Below are positions 1 through 9,669 of a DNA stretch of 46,233 nt, one piece after another (the stretch's first letter is position 1; each line of letters opens with the position of its first letter). Made by a program: the position numbers and the translations under genes. The stretch covers positions 8,294 through 54,526 of the forward strand of contig PS015536.1 of the NCBI GenBank assembly GCA_048213135.1, in the 5' to 3' direction. Origin of the DNA: Reclinomonas americana ATCC 50394. Its lineage: Eukaryota > Jakobida > Jakobea > Jakobida. The notes below the pieces were generated by a model. It saw only the letters and a list, made by a program, of their open reading frames with translations, was not told the DNA's origin and did no database searches.

Positions 1-105
1 CGCCCAGCGAGCGAGCAGCACGCCGCGACATGGCATACTCTCTCTCTCTCCCCCCTCTCTCCCTCTTCCTCTCTCTCTCCACACGACATGCAAGCAAGAC
101 GCAAC

Positions 106-446
106 GTTGTAGTACACGGCGGCTGTGCATCGAGAGAGAGAGAGAGCGAGCGTGTGAGCAACAGCTGCAGCAGCAGCAGGACATGGTCTGGCATGTTCGT
201 TGTTTTTCTCCCCCCGCACTCACCCACATCGTCGTACTTCTCAATCGCCTTGCCGGTGGTGAGGGCATCGTCGACCTGCGAGATATCGCGATCGGTGTTG
301 GCGATGAAGCGGTTGCGCGAGCGGAAGACCGAGCCGCGGCTGATGAGCAGGTACGAGAGAGCCAGCAGGGGGAGCGCCACAATGGCGAACCACCACGAGG
401 TGACGAGGCAGGCAACGGACGAGAGACCGGGAAGAGTGAGGATCAT
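106..446 (-). CDS. 5' exons of a membrane-anchored protein, possibly sterol C-24 methyltransferase-like (partial)
   Basis: The first exon runs from the ATG at 446 down to 224 and opens with a hydrophobic segment (residues about 10-30, core WWFAIVALPLLALSYLL) followed by a basic stretch. It ends at a GTGAGT donor. A 17-nt exon at 122-106 restores the frame and gives a junction reading EKYDDVAAVYYN. That exon ends at a GTTGCG donor, and the rest of the gene lies below base 1. An N-terminal membrane helix followed by a YDDVA-YYN motif resembles the start of sterol C-24 or sphingolipid methyltransferases, which begin their catalytic domain with a similar YY(N/D) segment. No SAM-binding motif is inside the window, so this is a guess. 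The exon structure is better supported than the function. Confidence 0.45.
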
Positions 447-1794
447 TGCGGAGGGGCTCCGGCGAAAAAATAACGTGCGTGAGAAGATTTCGGAGGACAT
501 GCAGGGGACATGCCGCTGGAGATGGCTTGGATGGCGTCTGCAGCGAGGGCGCATGTGCGGCGAGGTGTGTGACCATTCAACTCGACGATGACGCTGAAAA
601 AGTCAACGTCGAGGAAAGAATTCGACCGACACGCTGCACGCTGCTGCGCGATGCCGGCTCTCCATCGGCAAAAGCACATAGCTGGGATCCCTCACCCGTC
701 CTTTGCCTTCTACAACTGCGTGCTCGACCTCTCCGGGCAACGTCGAGCGGGGCGCTTTCAGACGAGCGCCATGTGCACATTCACATCACGCACCCACCTA
801 CACCACGCCCACCTTCTCTCGCGCCGCCCCAGCGCCGCCACGCCCGCCGCACTTGGATCTGGGCACGATTGCACCTTGTGCCGAGCTCCGAGTCACGCGC
901 CACGGTGCAAACACAGCATTGAACGATGCGACGAAATATCTCGTGATTGCGATCAAGCCCACAAGCGGCGACCGAGTGCGCGACAGTATAAGAGGTGGCG
1001 CGGCACATTATTGAAACCTATTGAAGCGATTATACTCGCAAGGATCTAATGATTAGGCGAGTTGTTCCTTCTGTGTTTCTCTAAAGAGACACTTTCCTCA
1101 GCCCCGACGATGATAGTCGCCTCCCACTTACCTGCATGAGGTCTGCTGACACCCGTTCCTTATGGAGCGTGGTGCTCAGCAACGAGGATTGCACGCACTG
1201 TCGTAACTGACTGGTGTGAGGTGGTGAGGGTGACTGAGGGGCCGGGGATCTTTTTTTGTGGATTATGAAAGCGAAAGAAAATTGTGTAAGGGATGGAGCT
1301 TAGTCGTCGCGTCGAGTTCACACTCGAAACCCGTCAACTGTACGCTGTCACATCTTTGTTCTGTTTGAGCACGCGAGAAGCCGACACGCCACTCTTCTCC
1401 ACAAATCCTGTCATCGTCAGAGGCCGTGTTGGCGTGTTTTTGCTGAATTCTGGCGTCGCGCGAGAGAGAGTCAACAACACCACAACCACCACCACCACCA
1501 CCACCACCACCATGTTCTACCAGAGTGAGGCGGAAAAGGACAGGCGGATGCGCGGCAAGTCACGCCGTCGCACAAGGGCGTCATCACCACCGCCACGACG
1601 CTTGGGGAACGCCAGCGGTGGCTTCTGCACGTACTGCTCACCGACGCTCGCCATCCGACTGTGCGATCGGGACCACATCAGGGGCATTGTGCGCGAAGCT
1701 GTGCGCGAGCGACGAAGTGAGGAGGCAGAGGCGAGCGTACGCAGCGGAAGTCAGTGAGACGAAATGTACTGCTGCTACACTCAGCGCAGCCGTT
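447..1794. other. Intergenic region between two minus-strand genes
   Basis: About 1.35 kb lies between the start of the gene at 446 and the 3' end of the RBR ligase gene at 1795. It contains an ACC-trinucleotide repeat near 1480-1513. Open frames crossing it include one that would encode a threonine run, but they show no recognisable domain or splice structure. It should hold the promoter of the 446 gene and the 3' flank of the ligase gene. I recognise no core-promoter element. Confidence 0.5.
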
Positions 1795-4215
1795 TCATGA
1801 CACCAGCAACATGATCGCTTCCACCATGTCGCCACCCGTACTTCGCAGCGCCCCCAGCACCTCCTCCCGGCTGCGCAGCGTCTGCTCCATGACCACTCGT
1901 ACATCTGCACCAAGCAGTCAGCACCAAACAGAGACAAAGACAACACGGCTGCGACGATCACGGCACGGAACCAGCTTCGGGAAATTCAACGTCGTCACCA
2001 ACAGCAGGGACAGCAGCACCCGCTGGGGCTGGTGGCAAGCCTGCTTCCTGTGCATCCAAAATGGCCGCCATGGCCTCCATAATGTCACCCGAGTGCTCTC
2101 GTAGTGCGCGCGCCGCCGTGGCTCTGTCGCACCCGACCTGCTCGCAGATCAAGTCGATTTCTACAAGACTTGTGCTGTGAGAGAAACTCAACCGACAGTG
2201 CCGACGCACCACACAAACCTTGTCCGTCTACCTCCTCCGCCGAATCCCCACTTTCGTCATCCGAGCTGTCCACCGCTGGAGCACCTGCAGCCACATGCAC
2301 ATCGGGCGCACCCACCACTCTTGCGGGCATCGGGTTCGCCAACAGCGCTTGCATGGCACCAATCACGTCACCGTCGTGCGCCTGCAGCGTGCGAATCGCC
2401 GTGTCGCGATCACACTTGCAGGTTTCACACACGGCGGCCACCACTGCGACGACACTCTCCATCAGCGACAGGCCGATCAACACCAGCGATGGTACTCACC
2501 CGCCGCGTCGTACTCGTCCACCCCACTCCCACTGCCACTGCCACTTCCACTGTGAGCACGGCGTCAGTGCACGGGAAGGGTCGAACGCACATATCTGCCC
2601 CTGTTCCCCCATCCACACACCCGCCAAGTGTTTGCCGCGGCGCCACCGGGCACGGTGTGTTGTAGGTGCCGCAGAGCCACCCAATCTCTTTGGATTTGAC
2701 CGACAGGCATCGCATGCAGTACTCGGACCCGCATCCCACACAACTCATGTGCTTGCATCCGCCATCGTGATCTGCAGCCACCAGCAACCGTGTGTGAGCT
2801 TCCTTACCACTCCATCACCGGCGGTGCTGCGCACAGACCTTGTACTCGTTGACACGACGGGCAGGCACGCATGCGCGGCACCTTCTGGTCAGTCGGACCC
2901 TCGAATGGCCAGATGAGCTGTGCACGCACACGATTCTCATCAGCGAGCCCAACAGCGCACGGTACCAAAAAGTCGTACACGCACCACTTCTTCGCACGTC
3001 TCCAGCAGCGAGGCTGGCGCATCGCAGTCGGCGTTGCCACACGACACAGTACCGCGCCACGGCTTGCCACACTCGAGACAGAAGCGCATACCACACACAC
3101 AGGTCGCATCCTTCATCGACTCGTCGTCTGGCATGCAGAACAGCGAACACTGGCATACAAAATCAGTCGTTGCGTGCGAGACACCAGATGACACGCAGGT
3201 GCACACAACTTTCGGGCATCGCTTCGTCTTCAGGCCCAAAAAATACTGCGTGAGCATGGTCAGGTACTTGTCCACCACGCAGGCGAGTTTCTCCGAGTCG
3301 CGGCAGGCATGCGAAATCACAGTGTCGGGGATTTCTGCAACACAGCAGCACATCAGTGGATGTGAGAGGGAAGGAGGCACTTGGTCCACTCACCAGTGCG
3401 ACAGCTTCGCTCGTAGCACAAGAGCGGCTTTGTCTGATTCTGCGCCACGTGCGACTCGACAATGTCCATGACGCTGAGGTGTGTGCACACAGAAAAAAAT
3501 GAGTGAGCCTGTCTGTCTCTTCAGCGGACACACAAACAAGTCGCGAGAACACCGCACCACTTGCGACAAACGTGATGTGTGCACGCAAGTCGGTATCCCT
3601 CCGTCCAGGTTGTGTCGGTGCAGTTGAAGCAAGCCTTGCCGGCGCTCTCCACATACTCTGGCGGCACCATCGGTGCAAAGAAGCTGACCTCGCCCACTGG
3701 TGATGGCGACGGCGGTGCAAAGTGCGGCAGAGGCGATGGCGACGCGCCCGCTCCCGGGCTCTCGAACCGCCGACGCAGTTCGGCCACATTCTGCTGTCGT
3801 CGCTCCTGCAGCTGTGCGCGGGCCAAGGCATCAGCGGCCGGATCGACGGCGGCGTCGCGTGATACCGACAGCAATTGCTGGTGCACGAGGCTCACTCGAC
3901 TGCCGGCCACTGGCGAGGGTACTGTTTCCCCCGCCATCTGCGGTGGTGCGCTGGGTGCCGGTGGAGAGGAGAAGAACTGTTGTGCACGCTGCACGACACT
4001 CAGTCTGCTTCCTGCCGATGCATCTCCAGCTGCTGCGGGTGCAGGAGGTGGAGGAGGAGGTGTTGTCGCGGTGGTCACTGCGGGTGGCGGAGGTGACGAC
4101 GAAGGCGGAGGAACGAGCAGTGGAGCCGTCTGGAAGGGCCGACTGAAGGCAGCCGATGTGGGTGCTGGTCCACTGCCAGATGCACCACCAGCCGCTCCGG
4201 GAATTCCCCTTGGCA
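1795..4215 (-). CDS. RBR-type E3 ubiquitin ligase with three C-terminal UBA-like repeats (5' end in gap)
   Basis: RING-between-RING ligases receive ubiquitin from an E2 on a RING2 cysteine and pass it to substrate. Ten exons can be joined (about 4215-3558, 3473-3394, 3334-3195, 3149-2985, 2917-2839, 2771-2621, 2549-2500, 2443-2219, 2160-1972, 1904-1795). In order they encode a Pro/Ala/Ser-rich low-complexity region; RING1 (ACFNCTD, CTHHVCRKC, then CYERSC); an IBR (KRCPKVVCTC, CVCGMRFCLEC); RING2 (ACPSCQRVQDHDGGCKHMSC), where the Cys of GGCKHM is the expected catalytic residue; a Gly/Ser linker; and three UBA-like repeats beginning VVAAVCETCKCD, EIDLICEQVGCD and DVRVVMEQTLRS. Each repeat has the aLr..gGD..eAi pattern. 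No intron here uses GTTGCG. The acceptor at 4216 implies at least one further upstream exon, inside or beyond the gap at 4341. Confidence 0.92.
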
Positions 4216-4263
4216 CTGCGCACACGGACCCCAAACGCGTAAGCAGCGGATGCGGAGAAGAAG

Positions 4264-4264
4264 A

Positions 4265-4295
<31 letters not shown>

Positions 4296-4298
4296 TCT

Positions 4299-4333
<35 letters not shown>
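4264..4333. repeat. (CT)n plus (CA)n microsatellite
   Basis: A CT-dinucleotide run is followed by a CA run up to the edge of the assembly gap. It lies in the intron upstream of the first visible RBR ligase exon. The repeat probably caused the gap. Confidence 0.95.
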
Positions 4334-4334
<1 letters not shown>

Positions 4335-4340
4335 ACTACC

Positions 4341-5115
4341 NNNNNNNNNNNNNNNNNNNNNNNNNNNNNNNNNNNNNNNNNNNNNNNNNNNNNNNNNNNN
4401 NNNNNNNNNNNNNNNNNNNNNNNNNNNNNNNNNNNNNNNNNNNNNNNNNNNNNNNNNNNNNNNNNNNNNNNNNNNNNNNNNNNNNNNNNNNNNNNNNNNN
4501 NNNNNNNNNNNNNNNNNNNNNNNNNNNNNNNNNNNNNNNNNNNNNNNNNNNNNNNNNNNNNNNNNNNNNNNNNNNNNNNNNNNNNNNNNNNNNNNNNNNN
4601 NNNNNNNNNNNNNNNNNNNNNNNNNNNNNNNNNNNNNNNNNNNNNNNNNNNNNNNNNNNNNNNNNNNNNNNNNNNNNNNNNNNNNNNNNNNNNNNNNNNN
4701 NNNNNNNNNNNNNNNNNNNNNNNNNNNNNNNNNNNNNNNNNNNNNNNNNNNNNNNNNNNNNNNNNNNNNNNNNNNNNNNNNNNNNNNNNNNNNNNNNNNN
4801 NNNNNNNNNNNNNNNNNNNNNNNNNNNNNNNNNNNNNNNNNNNNNNNNNNNNNNNNNNNNNNNNNNNNNNNNNNNNNNNNNNNNNNNNNNNNNNNNNNNN
4901 NNNNNNNNNNNNNNNNNNNNNNNNNNNNNNNNNNNNNNNNNNNNNNNNNNNNNNNNNNNNNNNNNNNNNNNNNNNNNNNNNNNNNNNNNNNNNNNNNNNN
5001 NNNNNNNNNNNNNNNNNNNNNNNNNNNNNNNNNNNNNNNNNNNNNNNNNNNNNNNNNNNNNNNNNNNNNNNNNNNNNNNNNNNNNNNNNNNNNNNNNNNN
5101 NNNNNNNNNNNNNNN
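4341..5115. other. Assembly gap (N run)
   Basis: 775 unknown bases. The 5' part of the minus-strand RBR ligase gene, and most of the plus-strand gene that ends at 5313, may be in or around this gap. Confidence 1.
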
Positions 5116-5135
5116 TACCGTCGACCCTCCGTTCG

Positions 5136-5139
<4 letters not shown>

Positions 5140-5174
<35 letters not shown>
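5140..5174. repeat. (CT)n microsatellite
   Basis: A CT-dinucleotide run just right of the gap. It is probably part of the intron before the plus-strand terminal exon that starts at 5231. Confidence 0.9.
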
Positions 5175-5176
<2 letters not shown>

Positions 5177-5230
5177 GTGTGTGCGTGAATTCCCCCACGT
5201 CTTTGTCGCTAACCTTGATCCTGTACGCAG

Positions 5231-5313
5231 TGCGAGAACAACGAGTCGTTCGCGACGAGGAATTCTACGATGGTGACGACGATCAGGATCACGACTTCCT
5301 CGATCGTATCTGA
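5231..5313 (+). CDS. Terminal exon of an unidentified plus-strand gene with an acidic C terminus
   Basis: A polypyrimidine-flanked acceptor (ctgtacgcag) at 5230 opens a short frame that encodes REQRVVRDEEFYDGDDD, continues QDHDFLDRI and stops with TGA at 5311-5313. The acidic, aromatic-containing tail resembles the C termini of several nuclear proteins but does not identify a family. The opposite strand is also open here and would encode a hydrophobic stretch, so the strand call is tentative. The rest of the gene is in the gap to the left. Confidence 0.4.
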
Positions 5314-5446
5314 TGTATTCTCTGTAAACGATGACCGACGCATGTTATGTTGAGTGGGTTGGGGGAGGGGATGGAGGGGAAATGACTGGACACCAACACG
5401 CGATCGATCTGTGAATCGAACCATCATTATTGTCAGACCACGAAAC

Positions 5447-5608
5447 ATGGAGAAAAAGCCATGTTTCATGCACCTCCGCAAGGCCGGTGGCTGCAAGCGC
5501 GGCGATGCATGTCCGTTCGTCCACGCTACCACCTGGGCCGATGTGCCAGCCTGCACCAACGGCGATGCATGTCGAGTGGTTGACTGCCCATTCCGTCATC
5601 GGAAGGAT

Positions 5609-5609
<1 letters not shown>
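5447..5609 (+). CDS. CCCH zinc-finger protein, N-terminal exon (truncated by gap)
   Basis: The ATG at 5447 opens MEKKPCFMHLRKAGGC, giving a first finger C-x9-C-x5-C-x3-H (C at residues 6, 16 and 22, H at 26). A second finger, C-x5-C-x4-C-x3-H, follows (CTNGDACRVVDCPFRH). Such fingers bind RNA in mRNA-processing and decay factors. The exon ends at GGATG, followed by a (GT)n tract that also supplies the GT donor. The remainder is in the gap that starts at 5678. The family is clear. The specific orthologue is not. Confidence 0.75.
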
Positions 5610-5643
<34 letters not shown>

Positions 5644-5644
5644 C

Positions 5645-5675
<31 letters not shown>

Positions 5676-5677
5676 TT
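5610..5677. repeat. (GT)n and (GA)n microsatellites at an intron start
   Basis: A GT run begins exactly at the donor of the CCCH gene. It is followed by a GA run and then the assembly gap. Confidence 0.9.
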
Positions 5678-6356
5678 NNNNNNNNNNNNNNNNNNNNNNN
5701 NNNNNNNNNNNNNNNNNNNNNNNNNNNNNNNNNNNNNNNNNNNNNNNNNNNNNNNNNNNNNNNNNNNNNNNNNNNNNNNNNNNNNNNNNNNNNNNNNNNN
5801 NNNNNNNNNNNNNNNNNNNNNNNNNNNNNNNNNNNNNNNNNNNNNNNNNNNNNNNNNNNNNNNNNNNNNNNNNNNNNNNNNNNNNNNNNNNNNNNNNNNN
5901 NNNNNNNNNNNNNNNNNNNNNNNNNNNNNNNNNNNNNNNNNNNNNNNNNNNNNNNNNNNNNNNNNNNNNNNNNNNNNNNNNNNNNNNNNNNNNNNNNNNN
6001 NNNNNNNNNNNNNNNNNNNNNNNNNNNNNNNNNNNNNNNNNNNNNNNNNNNNNNNNNNNNNNNNNNNNNNNNNNNNNNNNNNNNNNNNNNNNNNNNNNNN
6101 NNNNNNNNNNNNNNNNNNNNNNNNNNNNNNNNNNNNNNNNNNNNNNNNNNNNNNNNNNNNNNNNNNNNNNNNNNNNNNNNNNNNNNNNNNNNNNNNNNNN
6201 NNNNNNNNNNNNNNNNNNNNNNNNNNNNNNNNNNNNNNNNNNNNNNNNNNNNNNNNNNNNNNNNNNNNNNNNNNNNNNNNNNNNNNNNNNNNNNNNNNNN
6301 NNNNNNNNNNNNNNNNNNNNNNNNNNNNNNNNNNNNNNNNNNNNNNNNNNNNNNNN
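5678..6356. other. Assembly gap (N run)
   Basis: 679 unknown bases. The gap must contain the 3' end of the minus-strand HDAC gene and the rest of the plus-strand CCCH gene, which converge here. Confidence 1.
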
Positions 6357-6412
6357 TTCGCTCGCCAGCGTGAGCACGTATCCATGCAAGCACGGAAGAC
6401 AAACACACATAC

Positions 6413-8120
6413 CATCCGAGATCTCCTGGCCCAACAACACGGCTGTCTCGTAGGTCCAGCAACGCGCCACATTGCGTATCGTGTAGCCGCCACCGCCGAG
6501 CACCAACAGCGGCACGTTGAACGACTTCATAAACTCGACGCAGTCGGCGTGGCCGCGTAGCGACAAGTTGAAGCAGCCGAGGCGATCACCCGTCAGCGAG
6601 TCCGCACCACATTGCAGCACGACGGCGCCCGGCTGGTAAAAGTCCATTACACGTTGCATGACCTGCGTGCGGTAGGAAGGCGTGAGATGGGGAAAGAGGA
6701 GAAAAAAGAAACGAGGGGAGAGGGTTCACGCACCGGCCGGAAAATGTTCTCGTAGCTAAAGTCGTCGATGCCGTCCTTCAGCGGGAAGTTGAGCGAGTAG
6801 TACTTGCCGACGCCGGCACCAATGTCGCGAATGTCGCCCGTGCCGGGGAAGTAGTCGCCAAATTTGTGGAACGACACCGTCATCACGCGGTCGGTGGTGT
6901 AGAACGCCTCCTCCACGCCATCGCCGTGGTGAATGTCAATGTCGATGTACAGCACACGCGCATGCACCCTGTGCACACACACACACACAAAAGAGAGAGA
7001 AAGGTCAGCCAGGCAGAATTAAAAAGAGAGAGAGAGAAAGAAAACACGCAAGGACGCAACTTGAGCAGCTCCAAGATGCCAAGCACAATGTCGTTGACGT
7101 AGCAGAAACCCGACGCCTCGGCCTTCTTGGCATGGTGCAAGCCACCGGCCCAGTTGATGGCAATCTGCAATGACGTGCATTGTCAGAAGAGGAGGCGCAA
7201 AAGGGGTGCGTAATGCAAGGTGGAACGCACATCAGACTGGCCCGTGTTGAGCTTGACCGCACCGGCCACCGAGCCGCCAGCACAAATCTGGCAAAACTCG
7301 TACAGGCCGTCAAAGACTGGGCAATCGTCGCCCACATTGACTGCGGAGGAGGCGGTGAAGGTGAGGGAGAGGATAAGAGAGGGAGGGAGAGAAGAAAAAC
7401 GAGGGGACGCAACAGAGGCTGAGTTGCCGCGAAAAGTCCTGCATGTTCTCGGGCGAGATTCGCCGCAAGAAGTCAATGTAGTCGTCCGTGTGGAACTTGG
7501 TGAGCTCTTGCTCCGTCGACAAGTGTGGTCTCTGCAGGCGAGTGAAGGCGACAGTGAGAGCGTGAAAAGAGGGAAAAGAAAGCATGCGCAAAGCAATGGT
7601 TTGGTGAAAAACGCAACATACACCGACATCTTCTTGTACAGGCCGTAGTTGAGGACGAGGTTGTGTGTCATCTTAATGCGGTGCGGCTTCATCGGATGGC
7701 CTTGGCCATAGTAAAAGTTGCCAATCGCGGCTGCAGGGGAAAAAAAAAGGCGGACACTTTAGCATGGAGCAAAAAAACAAACACAAACAAAAAGAGGCGG
7801 TGCAAGGAGAGAGGGCAGAGCAGGGTAAAAGGACACAAAAGTGACGCGGCAAGAGTGACAGAAAGTTTGCGCGCGCGCGCGCGCGGGATAAAACGAATAA
7901 ACAAAAAATGTCTTTTTCCTCCGCCCGCTGCAGGCATCACGCACCCCCACCACGCACGACACACACGCACACAAACAGAAAAGCGAGAGGAAAAAACACA
8001 GACAAAAAAGTGCCCGACATTTCACCATGGCAAACACACAAACACAAACACAAAACAAATGCAAACACATCACACACTGACGCAACAATCGTAAAAGTAC
8101 GATATCCGCGGCTTGGACAT
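6413..8120 (-). CDS. Class I histone deacetylase, RPD3/HDAC1-like (C terminus in gap)
   Basis: A zinc-dependent deacetylase of histone lysines that acts in nuclear corepressor complexes. Seven exons join in frame: 8120-8087, 7730-7618, 7531-7414, 7340-7231, 7164-7061, 6968-6734 and 6662-6413. They give about 321 residues starting [20 protein letters not shown]. Class I signatures are intact: [19 protein letters not shown] with the catalytic His pair, [14 protein letters not shown] with the zinc-binding Asp and His, [16 protein letters not shown] with the second zinc Asp, and [15 protein letters not shown] with the catalytic Tyr. Four of the seven visible introns (8086, 7617, 7413 and 7060, reading downward) begin with GTTGCG. 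Each junction is fixed by the very conserved protein. The last visible donor is GTATGT at 6412. About 100 or more C-terminal residues are missing in the gap. The start is divergent from PAN2, 263 bp away. Confidence 0.97.
7868..7885. repeat. (GC)n tract inside the first HDAC intron
   Basis: An alternating GC run within the 356-nt first HDAC intron. No coding function is apparent. Confidence 0.8.
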
Positions 8121-8383
8121 CTTTCACGCGAAAGAGGGGGAAAAAGACACACGCACACGAGGCGGTCTTCGCTCCGACAACAACAGCAGGGTCCGATATG
8201 AATCGGAATGTTGGCGCCGGCGAAAGAGACGGGTGGATTGCAATTGGCACAAAGACAACTCAGACGCCACAGCCGAGCGCGTCTGCGTGTGTGTGACGAG
8301 AAGGTAGGCGAGCCAGCAGCAAAAAAGCGCGTGTTTTACTTTTGTTTTTCCTCACTTTCTTGTCGCGCATTTCCCGCCCGAAG
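8121..8383. promoter_or_regulatory. Divergent spacer between HDAC and PAN2
   Basis: 263 bp separate the two start codons on opposite strands, so both 5' UTRs and promoters must lie here unless they overlap coding DNA. I recognise no TATA box or other core element. Confidence 0.5.
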
Positions 8384-9599
8384 ATGGCCTCGATTCCAGA
8401 GTTCATTCCCATGGCGCATCGGCTGCGACAACAGCAACAACAACAGCAGCAACAGCAACAACAACAAGCGCAGTTCACTGAGACGGGTGATGAAGGCGAC
8501 TTTGAGGAAGATGAGGGCGAGGAATACTATGATGATGATGATGAGGGCTACTATGAGGATGAAGACGATGGTCAGTGCTTCTGTCTCTTGCTGTGTGTGC
8601 CTCTCTCACTCGCTCACTGATCAATGCGCACAGTTCATTCTGCTGCGGTGCGACGACTTGCTCTCTCTTGTCTCTTTCTGCGTGCACAGTGCTCACACTC
8701 CTCCTCACTGACAGGCGTTCCACCCTCGCTCACTGATGATGAGTGCTAGCATGGAGGCTGGTGCTGGTGGATCTACTGGTGCTGCCGCTGCTGCTGCGGC
8801 GGCGGCGGCCAGTGGCAGTGGCGACTGGATGGACACGCATCACGTGTGCTGGAATGGAGGCGATGGAGCGGGAGTGTCGGCAGTGCTGATGGATCCGGCG
8901 CGTGAGGTGGTGTGGACCGGCACAGAGACGGTGAATAGCTCGCCTCTCCCCCTCTCCACTGGGGTGCTCTCTGCTCGCTCACAGTGGTGTTGCTGTAGGG
9001 CCGAGTGGCGGCGTTCTCGTATCCAGACATGGAACCGCTGGTGGCGTTCCCCACGCAAATGCCCGTGTCGGCGCTGGGGCCTCTGGGAAAGGCCAGTGAA
9101 CAGGGACCGGTGGTGCAGTCGGTGCAGCGATTGTTGTCGCTGGAGAACGAACGGCTGCTGTGCTTGACGTCGGTCGCCCTGCGTGTGTTTGACATTGGCG
9201 GAGCTCCGGTGCTCTCGTGTCGGTGCGCGGCATCGTCCCTCGACCTCCTCTCCGTGCTTTCCTCTCACCTTCCCGCGTCTGCAGACAAGACCGATTCACC
9301 GATCTGCTCTCTGCCTCGCTGTCGGTCACCAAGAAGCACGCCTACGTTGGTGGCAACATGCGATCGCTGTTCGTCGTGGACTTGGAGCTCGGTCGCCTGT
9401 TCACCGAGACGTCGGTGTCCAGTGGTGTGAGCGCACTCTTCACCTCGCCTGGGTCGCTGTGCTACGGCACGACCTCTGGCGAAGTTTGTCTGTGTGATCC
9501 GCGCTCCTTGCGGCTGGCGCAAAACATCAAGGCGCACTCGGCAGTCACTGATGTCGCCGTGCAAGACAACCTGGTCGCCTCGTGCGGATTCATGGAGCG

Positions 9600-9669
<70 letters not shown>

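Noticed and set aside
1293-1757. Open frame encoding a threonine run on the plus strand
   Set aside because: The run is an ACC trinucleotide repeat. The frame overlaps no conserved domain and lies between two well-explained minus-strand genes.
1958-1960. TGA at 1958 as the end of the RBR ligase
   Set aside because: A GTTCCG...CTGAC...GTGCAG intron just before it joins in frame to a third UBA-like repeat ending at 1795, which explains otherwise unassigned coding-like sequence.
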